NCBI RefSeq assembly: GCF_001757105.1
Contig: NZ_MDHN01000021.1
Coordinates: 1 to 64,000, forward strand
Direction of reading: 5' to 3'
Source of the DNA: Alteromonas confluentis
Lineage (GTDB): Bacteria; Pseudomonadota; Gammaproteobacteria; Enterobacterales; Alteromonadaceae
DNA: 64,000 bases
The translations under genes were made by a program, and so were the position numbers. Shown one piece after another: positions 8,657 to 17,070 of this stretch (position 1 is its first letter; the number at the start of each line of letters is the position of its first letter). Below the pieces are notes generated by a model. It ran no database searches. It was not told the DNA's origin and was given only the letters and a program-made list of their open reading frames with translations.

Positions 8657-9757
8657 TTACGCGCTTTTTTTCATTTGTTGAAATTGCATAAATTGCCTGA
8701 ACTGTTCTTCCATATCTGATGAAGTTCCTTCCGCTGGTTCAGCCAATTTCCGCAATAACTCTGCTTGTTTGTAGTCAGGTACATCTCCGTAGCTGTAGAA
8801 GCTGGTGAGAACACTTTCATGCCCCAGGTTCTGACTCCACGCTTTAAATTCTTCTGGTGTACGACAAAGCTTTTCTCCGAGCCGCACCAACGTATTTCGG
8901 AAACTATGTGGATTAAAGTAAGGTAACCCTGCGGCCTCAAAAGCTTGCCCAAATATTTTGCGTATTGGGTTAGCATTACTCCAATGTTCCTCCAGCAAAC
9001 CGACTGCTTCAAATTGCTGATTAGCATTGTGAGCTAGCTTTGTTTTCGGGAACAATGGTGAGTTTTGTTTGTATCCCAGCTCCAGTACTAAATAGTCCAT
9101 CCAATCTTTCAGAATGTTTAACGCAAGCTCACCGACTGGAAAAAAGAAAGTTATAAACGTTTTGCTAAACTTGGTATTCACATCTCTCGCATCCTGATAA
9201 AAGCTCTGCTCCTCGATATCAATATGCTTTATCTTAGCTGATGCTACCGCACCGTCTCTTGCTCCCGTAAGAATAACAAAAGCCAGTAAAGCTCTGTCTC
9301 GCAGTTCAATGGCCGTAGAGCTGGGCATGCCTTCCAGAGCTTGCATAACTTGTTCTATCTTTGGAACGTTCCTTTTTCGTTTCGTGTTACCGATTCGGGT
9401 GTCTTTTTCAGACAAGTTGAAATACTCAATATCACTGTAGTTGATCTTAGCCCGATAACCTTTTTGCGTTACCAAGTATTGAAAGAACATCTTCATATGA
9501 CGAGTCGCTGTGAGTACAGTTGCCTTGCTCAGCTTTTCGCCTGTAACAAGGGACTTTTTATTTAGTAAGTGTTTCTTAAAGCCGATAGCATGCTTAGCCC
9601 GAAACTTCCTAAAATCGATGTATCCAGTGAATTCCTCAAATCGATTAATCGATTTGAGTGCACCATCTATCGTCGAGTCATCCAGTCGCTTAGCTTCCTT
9701 CAGATACTTAGTAAATTCATAGATAATTCGAGCATTATTTGTACTATTATTTTTCAT
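8657..9757 (-). CDS. Tyrosine recombinase (site-specific integrase)
   Basis: About 366 residues, with an N-terminal SAM-like core-binding domain (about 10-105) and a catalytic domain. Catalytic residues are R168 (LTGARDGA), H285 and R288 (PHSFRNT), H314 (LGHES) and the nucleophile tyrosine Y322 or Y324 (counted from the GTG one codon earlier). The frame can open with GTG at 9760 or ATG at 9757; GGAG lies 6 or 9 bases upstream, so either works. It overlaps the upstream HTH gene by about 11 bp, indicating one operon with that gene and the AlpA-like gene. It is unrelated in subtype to the broken P4-type integrase at 2.4 kb, so the island carries two integration systems. Confidence 0.92.
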   Translation of the reverse strand: MKNNSTNNARIIYEFTKYLKEAKRLDDSTIDGALKSINRFEEFTGYIDFRKFRAKHAIGFKKHLLNKKSLVTGEKLSKATVLTATRHMKMFFQYLVTQKGYRAKINYSDIEYFNLSEKDTRIGNTKRKRNVPKIEQVMQALEGMPSSTAIELRDRALLAFVILTGARDGAVASAKIKHIDIEEQSFYQDARDVNTKFSKTFITFFFPVGELALNILKDWMDYLVLELGYKQNSPLFPKTKLAHNANQQFEAVGLLEEHWSNANPIRKIFGQAFEAAGLPYFNPHSFRNTLVRLGEKLCRTPEEFKAWSQNLGHESVLTSFYSYGDVPDYKQAELLRKLAEPAEGTSSDMEEQFRQFMQFQQMKKSA

Positions 9758-10235
9758 CACTGGAAACTCCGCTGAAAGGATAATTTGAGAGGTTCTGATC
9801 TCTTAGGATTATGTGTTTTTGTGCTATCGGTAATTTACCCTTGAGTTCTAGCCAGATTTCATGAACATCTCGCCAAGAGACATACTTATTCATTCGACAT
9901 CCGCATTCATTACAGACACCTTTCATGAGAGCCATTCCTGCAGGCTGCTCAATAAACTGAACAGATTCAATGTTAGGTTTCATAGCACCCTGACATCGAA
10001 AGCAGCTCATTTCATGCTTAGCAACGTTGAATCTGATCGCACTACGCTTCTGCTTAAAATGAACTTTCAGATCTGCACCATTTATCAACAGTGGACGTTT
10101 TGAATCTACAACTGGCAGACCAACACGAATCCAATTGCGGACTGTCTTAGGATGAACGCCGAGCGTTTCACTGACATCAATAACCGTATAATTACGATTA
10201 CTTTTTATTCGGCTGGGAGTGTTACGTCTAGACAT
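9747..10235 (-). CDS. HTH/zinc-ribbon protein of the integrase operon
   Basis: 162 residues from the chosen ATG (MSRRNTPSRIK). Residues about 17-50 are a MerR/transposase-like HTH (YTVIDVSETLGVHPKTVRNWI). Two CxxC pairs follow, CFRCQG and CNECGC, likely to bind zinc. The ATG at 10235 overlaps the AlpA-like stop (10228) by 8 bp, while an earlier Met would overlap it much more. Its own stop overlaps the integrase start. Proteins of this layout are found as accessory genes of integrative elements, where they may act as directionality or regulatory factors. The exact function is unknown. Confidence 0.72.
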   Translation of the reverse strand: MSRRNTPSRIKSNRNYTVIDVSETLGVHPKTVRNWIRVGLPVVDSKRPLLINGADLKVHFKQKRSAIRFNVAKHEMSCFRCQGAMKPNIESVQFIEQPAGMALMKGVCNECGCRMNKYVSWRDVHEIWLELKGKLPIAQKHIILRDQNLSNYPFSGVSSDEK

Positions 10236-10428
10236 GGTCAACCGCCTTGGATGCAACAACGCGAGCATCTAGCCATGCTTCAATATCGCTGAGTAGCCAT
10301 CCGACTGCACGCTCACCAAGTGAAATGGTTTGAGGAAAGCTTCCCTTACCCATGCGTAAATAGATTGTGCTTCGCGATAAACCAGTCATCTGGATGACTT
10401 CTGGTAACCGCATGATTTTATGAGACAT
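10228..10428 (-). CDS. AlpA-family excisionase/transcriptional regulator
   Basis: 66-residue winged-helix protein, MSHKIMRLPEVIQMTGLSRS at the start and then IYLRMGKGSFPQTISLGERAVGWLLSDIEAWL split over the wing, a near-consensus AlpA sequence. The ATG at 10428 follows AGAGG with a 7-base T spacer. In phages and islands AlpA activates the integrase and can act as an excision factor. It heads the operon AlpA - HTH/zinc protein - integrase. The palindrome cluster at 10485-10526 is immediately upstream and may be its operator. Confidence 0.85.
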   Translation of the reverse strand: MSHKIMRLPEVIQMTGLSRSTIYLRMGKGSFPQTISLGERAVGWLLSDIEAWLDARVVASKAVDHV

Positions 10429-10484
10429 AAAAAAACCTCTTGGTTCGTTAAAAGATGTCCAAGAGGTTATGAGTAAAGGCGGGG

Positions 10485-10526
10485 GCAAAAACGCAATTGC
10501 GGAAAGCAAAAACGCAATTGCGTTTT
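10485..10526. promoter_or_regulatory. Direct repeat with palindromic cores upstream of the AlpA-like gene
   Basis: GCAAAAACGCAATTGCG occurs at 10485-10501 and again at 10506-10522, 21 bp apart. Each copy has the palindrome CGCAATTGCG. The second extends to a perfect 18-bp palindrome, AAAACGCAATTGCGTTTT (10509-10526). One helical-turn multiple between copies suits a cooperative operator. The same palindromes followed by T could also end the transcript of the upstream gene. Confidence 0.55.
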
Positions 10527-10550
10527 CGCTAACAGCTAGGCATTGTCGAT

Positions 10551-11459
10551 TTAGGCAGAAATATCCACAATTTCTTTTAAAACTTTTCGGATAGTATTGT
10601 CAGTTATATCTACTCCCATGAGTTGGTACATATGGAGTATCGAGGACGAAACGCCTCGTTGTGCAGGGTCGATTTTCAACTCATTTAGTAAAACTCTAAT
10701 CATATTAAGATGGGTTCTTTTCTCTATAGGATAAAGTTTAGTGTCACCGCTCTCGCCTGACTGGGACGGTTTTTCCAACTCGGTTACAAACCGATCTAGT
10801 TCCTCACGTCTAACAACAAATTGATGATTGGTATCTTCTAATGAAAGCAGATAAGTACCATCCTGCTCGACTTCGAAAGGATTGAGAAGTCCCATAACTT
10901 GTTCAATCTCTTCACTATCGAATTGCTCAAATATAGCACTAGGATTGTCGAGCAAACTTTGAACAGAAGTTCCCTTAGATATCAGCAGGGCCTCAAGTTC
11001 TGTCTCAACAGCATTTTGCATCTCCTCGCTTTTAGATACAGGAAGAGAATCTAGTAATTGATATACGTTACCTTCGTCTTTGATAAAGTAACCGTTCATT
11101 TCAGCTAGCGTTGGAACTGGGCCATCGGTTTCCCGCTGGTGAAGCTTCCTGATTTCATACTTCTCTAACCCAAGCATCGCTAGGTCATAGGTTCCACTGA
11201 TGTAGTGAATCCGTTTTTCAGTGTTAGTCGGTAGAACAGTCTCCGCCTTAGTTTGTCTGGCTTCTGAATCTTTATCTGAAACCAGATTTGTTTCCGTAGC
11301 GAAAGTCTGCTCAGGAAAGCGAATTGAGATTGCCAAATGGCCATCTAATGCAAGCTCATATAAGTCTGCCAATGAAACCTGCTCCTCTAAGACGGTGGAC
11401 AAATAATTAGTCGCATCAGTAAGAGGGAGATATTTTTTTAATTTTAATAATTTACTCAT
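10551..11459 (-). CDS. Unknown island protein upstream of AlpA
   Basis: 302 residues, acidic and soluble, with no signal peptide or membrane segment. The N-terminus (KKYLPLTDATNYLSTVLEEQVSLADLYELALDGHLAISIRF) reads like a DNA-binding or recombination-associated domain often carried next to AlpA and integrases, but I cannot name the family. The C-terminus (LNMIRVLLNELKIDPAQRGVSSSILHMYQLMGVDITDNTIRKVLKEIV) looks like a helical regulatory domain. It ends 122 bp before the AlpA-like start, separated by the palindrome repeats, so it may have its own promoter. No function is assigned. Confidence 0.7.
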   Translation of the reverse strand: MSKLLKLKKYLPLTDATNYLSTVLEEQVSLADLYELALDGHLAISIRFPEQTFATETNLVSDKDSEARQTKAETVLPTNTEKRIHYISGTYDLAMLGLEKYEIRKLHQRETDGPVPTLAEMNGYFIKDEGNVYQLLDSLPVSKSEEMQNAVETELEALLISKGTSVQSLLDNPSAIFEQFDSEEIEQVMGLLNPFEVEQDGTYLLSLEDTNHQFVVRREELDRFVTELEKPSQSGESGDTKLYPIEKRTHLNMIRVLLNELKIDPAQRGVSSSILHMYQLMGVDITDNTIRKVLKEIVDISA

Positions 11460-11702
11460 GAAAAACCTTATCGAAGGCTACTACACCGCCCGTCTGTAGC
11501 GAACTACGGCAATCGTAGCGTTAATGCTAGATACCAGGGCACGAGCGATAAACAGCCGAACTGCAGAGTGCGGAATTATGGCAGAAATAAATGGTAACTT
11601 AGAAAAAAATGCCGATAAGACCAAACAATGGGTACATCGAAGGGTACACAGACATAAATCAAGTTGATAATAAACGTTTAACAACAATTACTTAGCAAGT
11701 TA

Positions 11703-11725
11703 GTTCAACTTGCGCCAGCCCACCA
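11703..11725 (+). other. Candidate attachment-site remnant resembling a tRNA/tmRNA 3' end
   Basis: The segment starts GTTCAACT (T-loop-like), continues GCGCCAGC and ends CCCACCA. From memory the Escherichia coli tmRNA 3' end is GTTCAACTCCCGCCAGC followed by TCCACCA, so the match is close but not exact: the position-61 C is lost and the acceptor is one base short. The upstream strand does not pair with it, as expected if only the 3' end was duplicated by integration. The orientation is the one expected for an island entering from an intact gene left of the window. Tentative. Confidence 0.4.
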
Positions 11726-11738
11726 ATTCAAAGTTTAA

Positions 11739-11763
11739 AGACGTCCTAGGGCGCCTTTTTCTT
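11739..11763 (+). terminator. Terminator just after the att-like sequence
   Basis: The sequence AGACGTCC-TA-GGGCGCCT (11739-11756) can fold with one mismatch and one wobble, then a T run follows. No plus-strand gene precedes it, so it may be the displaced terminator of the RNA gene used for integration. Confidence 0.5.
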
Positions 11764-11812
11764 TATCCTTAGAACAATAAAATCAATGACTTAGCGTATT
11801 TTAACGTTCATT

Positions 11813-12877
11813 TCACTCAATCGGTGGCAACTCAAACAACAGTGCAACTAAGGCATCGTTCACGTAGTAGCTTTCACGCCCGAGCCTATGCTTGCTCAGC
11901 GTTCCGTTACATAGAGCATCAAGGTAACGCGTTGCAGTCGCTCTCGATACACCCAAGGCTTCTTCTATAAAGGCCACTTTTGTATAAGGATGACTGAATA
12001 AGCTATTCATGAGATCCTGGCTATAAAACTTGTGGTTAGTGCGTATATGTTGCTTTTGCTCAATCAGCAAATCACCGATAGCTTCAACCACAGCCGTTGT
12101 ATGTTTTGCCGTTACAGAAACGGCTTTTAGAATATATAAAATCCACGCTTCCCATTCATTTGTATCCCGAACAGTTTGCAGCAAGCTGTAATATTGATCT
12201 TTTGTATGATTGATATAGCGGCTGAGATATAAGATCGGCGTGTCCAATAAGCCACTGAGAACTAAATACAGGATATTAATAATCCGCCCTGTTCGACCAT
12301 TCCCATCGTAAAACGGATGGATCGTTTCAAATTGATGATGAATTAGCGCCATACAGACAAGCGGATCAAGAGATTGCTCGTGATTAATAAACTGCTCAAG
12401 CCCTGTCATATACGCCAGCAGCCGATCAGGTGATGGTGGCTGAAAGACAACCTCCCCCGTCAGTTCATTCTTCAATATTGTGCCAGGTGTTTTACGCAAA
12501 CCCGCGCGGTTCCCTTCCAGTACTTCCTGCATTTCAATAATGGTGTTCAGCGTCAGCGCTTCAACCTTCACGACCTCTTTATATCCCAGATGTAAGGCCT
12601 GAGCATAAAAAGCAACCTCTTTCGTAACGGGATCAACCTTGTCACTATGAAGTTGGTATTTATAAAGCTGATCCTGCGTCGTAATGATATTTTCAATTGC
12701 AGAGCTACTTTGCGCTTCTTGCAGTGCTAGCGTCGAAATGAGCATACCTTCATTCGGAATAGTTTTAGCAACGCCTTTTAGCTCTGCTAAGTGACGATGC
12801 GCAGCGATAAGTGCTTTCAGGACTGATGGTGTCTCTAGGTCTATTTGAGGAGGCAGAGGTGCGAGCAATTTTTCCAT
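11813..12877 (-). CDS. Fic-domain protein (AMPylase), class II with HTH C-terminus
   Basis: 354 residues. A Fic_N domain carries the inhibitory helix motif SSAIEN at 58-63, which matches [S/T]xxxE[G/N] and marks a self-inhibited class II Fic enzyme. The active-site loop HPFYDGNGRTGR at 187-198 is complete. The C-terminal part (about 300-335, FIEEALGVSRATATRYLDAL) is a winged HTH. Such enzymes transfer AMP from ATP to a target protein, here unknown. The HTH and the strong inverted repeats directly upstream (12917-12982) suggest that the protein represses its own gene. It is probably just outside the island. Confidence 0.9.
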   Translation of the reverse strand: MEKLLAPLPPQIDLETPSVLKALIAAHRHLAELKGVAKTIPNEGMLISTLALQEAQSSSAIENIITTQDQLYKYQLHSDKVDPVTKEVAFYAQALHLGYKEVVKVEALTLNTIIEMQEVLEGNRAGLRKTPGTILKNELTGEVVFQPPSPDRLLAYMTGLEQFINHEQSLDPLVCMALIHHQFETIHPFYDGNGRTGRIINILYLVLSGLLDTPILYLSRYINHTKDQYYSLLQTVRDTNEWEAWILYILKAVSVTAKHTTAVVEAIGDLLIEQKQHIRTNHKFYSQDLMNSLFSHPYTKVAFIEEALGVSRATATRYLDALCNGTLSKHRLGRESYYVNDALVALLFELPPIE

Positions 12878-13177
12878 TGTTCAATATCTTTGGCTTTTGA
12901 GCATGACTTTACATTACTTCTCAAAAATTACACTTTTTGAGAAGATTGTCACTCACTTTCTCAAAAAACAATAATTCTGAGATGTAATAAGTTGGACTGG
13001 GCTCAACTCTTATCACTGAGCTGAACCCAAATACCACTTAAAGCTTCAATCATGGCTCTAAAACCTTACGCCATAGCGCCATCGCTTCGAAAACTTAATT
13101 AAAATCAACCTTAGATTGGTTCGAAGAAGAGCCGTCCCCGTCCACCAATACCAAAATAGAATACAACAGAGCCTTGT
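12878..13177. other. Gene-free stretch between the fic gene and a small membrane protein gene
   Basis: No coding signal is visible. The left half holds the putative Fic operators. Two imperfect hairpins (about 13008-13030 and 13085-13125, arms CTTCGAA and TTCGAAG) lie to the right, the second probably ending the transcript of the small gene at 13178. Confidence 0.5.
12917..12982. promoter_or_regulatory. Putative operator of the fic gene
   Basis: A perfect inverted repeat, CTTCTCAAAAA at 12917-12927 and TTTTTGAGAAG at 12934-12944, has a 6-bp spacer. A further half site TTTCTCAAAAAA follows at 12957-12968 and a weak TTCTGAGA at 12975-12982. The first repeat is 40 bp upstream of the start codon, where binding would block transcription. 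Confidence 0.6.
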
Positions 13178-13381
13178 TTACTGCTTCCGCTCTGACTCTG
13201 CACTTTCCGTTTCTTTGTCGGCATCCCCTTTGTCTGAACCGTACACCACCATGTAATAAAGAATAAGCATGACAGTGACGAATACCACCACAATAATCAT
13301 ACCGATATAAGTCGTACCCGTGGCTGCAAAAGAAGGCGCAGCGATTAACATCAGTAAAATGAACAAAATATTATTTTTCAT
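13178..13381 (-). CDS. Small membrane protein, function unknown
   Basis: 67 residues. A cleavable-type signal sequence (MKNNILFILLMLIAAPSFAA) is followed by one membrane helix (YIGMIIVVVFVTVMLILYYMV) and a charged tail rich in D, E and K. The arrangement of signal, helix and acidic cytoplasmic tail suggests a genuine gene. It lies between the fic and EVE-domain genes, 59 bp after the EVE stop, and could be co-transcribed with it. No family is recognised. Confidence 0.6.
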   Translation of the reverse strand: MKNNILFILLMLIAAPSFAATGTTYIGMIIVVVFVTVMLILYYMVVYGSDKGDADKETESAESERKQ

Positions 13382-13440
13382 TACTACATCCAGTCGATTT
13401 AGTTTCGAACGTTACATACGTACCGAGATTTGATTATGCC

Positions 13441-13905
13441 CTAGCCTTTCGCCGCCTGATACAAGGCATCCCATTCTTCAGGCTGAACCGGCATAATGGA
13501 CAGTCGATGCCCTTTTTTCACCACGCCGAGTTCGGTGATTTCGGGCATGGTTTTAATTTTTGCCAATGGCAGCACACGTTTAAATTTTTCCACAAAGGTG
13601 ACGTTTACGCACACCCAACGCGGATTGTCGGGCGATGCCTTGGGGTCGAAATATTTACTTTCCGGATTAAACTGGCTGGGATCGGCGTAAGCAGCCTGGG
13701 TTATTTCAGCTACACCAGCAATGCCCACGTCTTTGCAACTCGAATGATAGAAAAATAACTTGTCGCCCACTTTCACGTCGTCACGCATGAAATTACGCGC
13801 CTGATAATTGCGTACCCCGTCCCAGGGTTCTGTCTGCTCTGGCCGGGCTGCAAGATCATCAATACCGAACGTGTCAGGCTCAGATTTAAATAGCCAATAA
13901 GCCAT
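13441..13905 (-). CDS. EVE-domain protein (ThyN1-like)
   Basis: 154 residues forming a single EVE domain (PUA-like fold). It starts with the typical YWLFKSEPDTFGIDDL, followed by WDGVRNYQARNFMRD near 29-43 and the GDKLFFYHSSC segment. EVE domains bind modified bases, and homologues are widespread soluble proteins of unproven cellular role. Length and N-terminus match the family exactly. It is a core gene rather than island cargo. Confidence 0.92.
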   Translation of the reverse strand: MAYWLFKSEPDTFGIDDLAARPEQTEPWDGVRNYQARNFMRDDVKVGDKLFFYHSSCKDVGIAGVAEITQAAYADPSQFNPESKYFDPKASPDNPRWVCVNVTFVEKFKRVLPLAKIKTMPEITELGVVKKGHRLSIMPVQPEEWDALYQAAKG

Positions 13906-14078
13906 AATTTTTTCTCTCTCGTTTTTCTTGTCGCGATGTTACCACAGAAGCGCCATCTGCGGCTAAACCCTACGTCAATTAGGCCTTTGCAAAGATTTAC
14001 GCAATGCTGACAGTAGCCGGAATGTGGGTTGCTACCTTTACGGTGTGTCAATAGAGACACGACAACCGGAGCAAAGCT

Positions 14079-14531
14079 ATGGAAATCTCATCCTTTAACA
14101 GTGCAATGCAAAGCACTTCGATTAACAACCTGACGGGTACCAATGGCATTAACCGTCAACCGCCACCTCCGCCCCCTCAGGATGAACTGTCGGAATTCAT
14201 GGGGGAATCCGGAGACAGCGAAGAAGTAAAAGCGTTTATGGAAAGCATTATGGAGATGGAAGCATCCGGCGAATTCGATGCAGCCACCCTCGCTGCGTCG
14301 GCGCCAGCTTCCATGCAAGCGTTTGCCGAAAAAAACGGTGTTGATTTGGCTGAATTTTTACAGCAGAAACATGAACAGTTTCAGTCGATGAAATCGAATA
14401 CCTCACAGCCTCCGATGCGTCCCGCTGAAGCCCCCGCCGATACCTACGCCAATACGGAAAAAATGGGCGCAGCAAGCAGCCAGTTGTCCGATCAGCTCAC
14501 CGCGAGCATTGGCATTAACACTCAGGCATAA
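14079..14531 (+). CDS. Unknown acidic protein with a proline stretch
   Basis: 150 residues, with a good GGAG ribosome site 8 bases before the ATG. The N-terminus is rich in S, T and N, then comes a run of six prolines (QPPPPPPQDE, about 27-34), which would need EF-P for translation. The middle is acidic and rich in E, M and A, and the C-terminus is flexible. No signal peptide or membrane helix is seen. A strong terminator follows. I do not recognise the family. Confidence 0.65.
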   Translation: MEISSFNSAMQSTSINNLTGTNGINRQPPPPPPQDELSEFMGESGDSEEVKAFMESIMEMEASGEFDAATLAASAPASMQAFAEKNGVDLAEFLQQKHEQFQSMKSNTSQPPMRPAEAPADTYANTEKMGAASSQLSDQLTASIGINTQA

Positions 14532-14604
14532 GCGTTTTGCCGTCGTATGCTATTCTCGCCGATGTTGCCCACCACCGACAGTGTTTGCCGCTTTTACGGC
14601 AATA

Positions 14605-14632
14605 GCGTGCCCAATCGCGGCACGCTTTTTTA
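14605..14632 (+). terminator. Intrinsic terminator
   Basis: GCGTGCC (14605-14611) pairs with GGCACGC (14619-14625) around a 7-base loop, followed by seven T. It ends the transcript of the gene at 14079-14531. Confidence 0.85.
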
Positions 14633-14702
14633 GTTTTAACTATCCGCGCCCCCGTTGGAACTGTTATAATTCCCCTTTTTACGTCGTCATCGGTTGATTG
14701 TC

Positions 14703-17012
14703 ATGCAAGCTACCATTAAGGCTGATCGGGGCCTTTTCTCTTATCCAAAATATTGGGCGCAATGTTACGGCACTGCGCCTTTTTTACCCATGTCCAGGGA
14801 GGAGATGGATGAGCTTGGCTGGGACAGCTGCGATGTCATACTGGTGACCGGCGATGCCTATGTGGATCACCCAAGTTTTGGCATGGCGGTCATAGGCCGG
14901 GTTTTAGAAGCCCACGGTTTCCGTGTAGGCATTATTTCTCAGCCTGATTGGACCAACAAAAACGACTTCATGAAGCTGGGCAAACCGAATCTTTATTTCG
15001 GTGTGACGGCCGGTAACATGGACTCCATGATTAACCGTTATACGGCGGATAAAAAGTTACGTCACGACGATGCGTACACACCGGGCAATGTGGGCGGCAA
15101 GCGCCCTGACCGCGCGGTAACCGTGTATTCTCAGCGCTGTCGTGAAGCCTTTAAAGGCGTGCCGGTTATTGTAGGTGGCATTGAAGCTAGCCTGCGCCGT
15201 ATTGCTCACTACGACTACTGGTCGGAAAAGGTACGCCGTTCGGTGCTGTTCGACTCCAAAGCCGACATGCTGTTTTTCGGTAATGCCGAACGTCCACTGG
15301 TTGAAGTGACCCACCGTTTGGCAGCAGGTGAAGACATTGCCGACATCCGTGATGTTCGCGGCACCGCGATTATTGTGAAAGAAGCCTTACCTGAATGGCA
15401 AGGTGTGGATTCCACGTCGCTAGATCGCCCAGGCAAAATCGATCCCATTCACTCGCCCTATCAGGAATTACCTGAGTGTGACAAAGAAGATAAAACGTCT
15501 TCTGAAGCACCTGAGGCGAAACCCATTGTTATTCAGCCGGTAGAACGCAGAAAGCCGTGGGAACACGTGTATGTCAAACTGCCTGCCTATGAAGTGGTAA
15601 AGGACAACAAGGTACTTTACGCCCACACTTCGCGCATTTTGCACCAGGAAGTAAACCCGGGCTGTGCCCGCGCGTTAATGCAGCGTCACGGCGATCGCCA
15701 TATTTGGATAAACCCACCGGCCATGCCGCTGGAAACCGATGAAATGGATGCGGTATTCGATTTATCGTATCAGCGTGTGCCTCACCCGGTTTACGGTGAC
15801 GCTAAAATTCCGGCTTACGACATGATTCGTTTCTCGATAAATATCATGCGTGGCTGTTATGGCGGCTGTACGTTCTGTTCGATTACCGAGCACGAAGGCC
15901 GCATCATTCAGAGCCGTTCCGAAGATTCAATCATTCGTGAAATTGAAGAAATCCGCGATAAAGTCCCCGGATTTACGGGTGTGATTTCCGACCTTGGTGG
16001 CCCTACGGCAAACATGTATCGTTTGCGCTGTAAAAGCGCGAAAGCGGAAGCGACCTGTCGCCGCCCTTCCTGTGTGTACCCTTCAATTTGTGCGCACATG
16101 GATACCGATCACAAACCCACTATCGATTTATATCGTCGCGCCCGGGAATTGCCTGGCGTGAAGAAAGTGCTGATAGCCTCTGGTGTACGTTACGATTTGG
16201 CAGTGGAAGATCCGGAATACGTAAAAGAACTGGCACTGCACCACGTTGGCGGCTACCTGAAGATTGCCCCTGAGCATACTGAAGATGGCCCGCTGAGTAA
16301 GATGATGAAACCGGGCATGGGCAGCTACTATCGCTTTAAAGAGTTATTCGATAAGTACTCAGAAGAAGCCGGTAAGAAGCAGTATCTGATCCCGTATTTT
16401 ATTGCGTCTCATCCGGGTACCACCGACGAAGACATGTTAAATCTGGCGATTTGGCTGAAAGAGAACCGCTTTAAGTTAGATCAGGTGCAGAACTTCTATC
16501 CGTCGCCAATGGCTACCGCCACCACCATGTATCATTCGGGTGTGAACTCGCTGCGTAAGGTGAACAAAGACAGCGAAGACGTGCCATCGGCCAAAGGTGA
16601 AATTCATCGCCGTCTGCACAAGGCGATGCTGCGTTATCATGATCCAAAAAACTTTGCGCAGATCCGCGAAGCCTTGCGCAAAATGGGCCGCGAAGACTTG
16701 ATTGGTCGTGGGCCACAGCATCTGGTTCCGCCTGAAACGGCAGATGAGAAACGCCAGAAAGTGAAGAAAGGGCGTGGCGGTGAACGGGCACTGACAAAGC
16801 ATACTGGCCTGCCGCCGAAAGGTTTCCGCGACAGCAAAGGAAAAGGTAAAAAGCCTTCCTCCAGCAGTAACGGAACACGGGCAAACGGCAACGGCGAAGG
16901 TCGCCAGAACCATAACGGCAACCATAACGGCAACCGCAATGGAAACAGCAACGGTAACAAGGTGACCGCTGGTGGCGGAAAACCGGGGAAATCACGTTCC
17001 CGCCAGCAGTAA
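14703..17012 (+). CDS. ygiQ: YgiQ-family radical SAM protein
   Basis: 769 residues from ATG 14703; the frame is open from a TTG at 14694. The N-terminal UPF0313 domain opens with the family block [20 protein letters not shown]. The radical-SAM cluster motif CxxxCxxC is in [19 protein letters not shown], near residue 385. The family is widespread and its substrate is unknown. The last about 60 residues are a low-complexity tail of N-G, N-H-N-G and N-R-N-G repeats ending in basic residues, longer than in most homologues. The gene is alone, between a terminator and a convergent efflux operon. Confidence 0.93.
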   Translation: MQATIKADRGLFSYPKYWAQCYGTAPFLPMSREEMDELGWDSCDVILVTGDAYVDHPSFGMAVIGRVLEAHGFRVGIISQPDWTNKNDFMKLGKPNLYFGVTAGNMDSMINRYTADKKLRHDDAYTPGNVGGKRPDRAVTVYSQRCREAFKGVPVIVGGIEASLRRIAHYDYWSEKVRRSVLFDSKADMLFFGNAERPLVEVTHRLAAGEDIADIRDVRGTAIIVKEALPEWQGVDSTSLDRPGKIDPIHSPYQELPECDKEDKTSSEAPEAKPIVIQPVERRKPWEHVYVKLPAYEVVKDNKVLYAHTSRILHQEVNPGCARALMQRHGDRHIWINPPAMPLETDEMDAVFDLSYQRVPHPVYGDAKIPAYDMIRFSINIMRGCYGGCTFCSITEHEGRIIQSRSEDSIIREIEEIRDKVPGFTGVISDLGGPTANMYRLRCKSAKAEATCRRPSCVYPSICAHMDTDHKPTIDLYRRARELPGVKKVLIASGVRYDLAVEDPEYVKELALHHVGGYLKIAPEHTEDGPLSKMMKPGMGSYYRFKELFDKYSEEAGKKQYLIPYFIASHPGTTDEDMLNLAIWLKENRFKLDQVQNFYPSPMATATTMYHSGVNSLRKVNKDSEDVPSAKGEIHRRLHKAMLRYHDPKNFAQIREALRKMGREDLIGRGPQHLVPPETADEKRQKVKKGRGGERALTKHTGLPPKGFRDSKGKGKKPSSSSNGTRANGNGEGRQNHNGNHNGNRNGNSNGNKVTAGGGKPGKSRSRQQ

Positions 17013-17033
17013 AACTGCACTACAAACGTTAAG

Positions 17034-17069
17034 AAACGGCCGTGATGATTAACTTCATCACGGCCGTTT
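17034..17069. terminator. Bidirectional terminator between ygiQ and the RND operon
   Basis: A perfect 15-bp stem, AAACGGCCGTGATGA at 17034-17048 and its complement at 17055-17069, with a 6-base loop. T-rich flanks occur on both strands, serving the two convergent genes. Confidence 0.85.
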
Positions 17070-17070
17070 T

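Larger units (their letters stand above)
11460..11812. other. Gene-free stretch holding the candidate right island boundary
   Basis: No convincing gene is present; a 68-codon minus-strand frame at 11481-11687 has no family features. The stretch contains the promoter region of the unknown gene at 11459 and the tRNA/tmRNA-like 3' end with its terminator (11703-11763). Base composition changes towards chromosomal values after this point. Confidence 0.6.

Noticed and set aside
11481..11687. 68-codon minus-strand frame
   Set aside because: Unusual composition (many C, H and A), no ribosome site, and it lies in the probable boundary region.
16866..16980. Repeated AACGGCAACC-like units, considered as a CRISPR or minisatellite
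   Set aside because: They are codon-level repeats coding the Asn-Gly tail of YgiQ and have no spacers.
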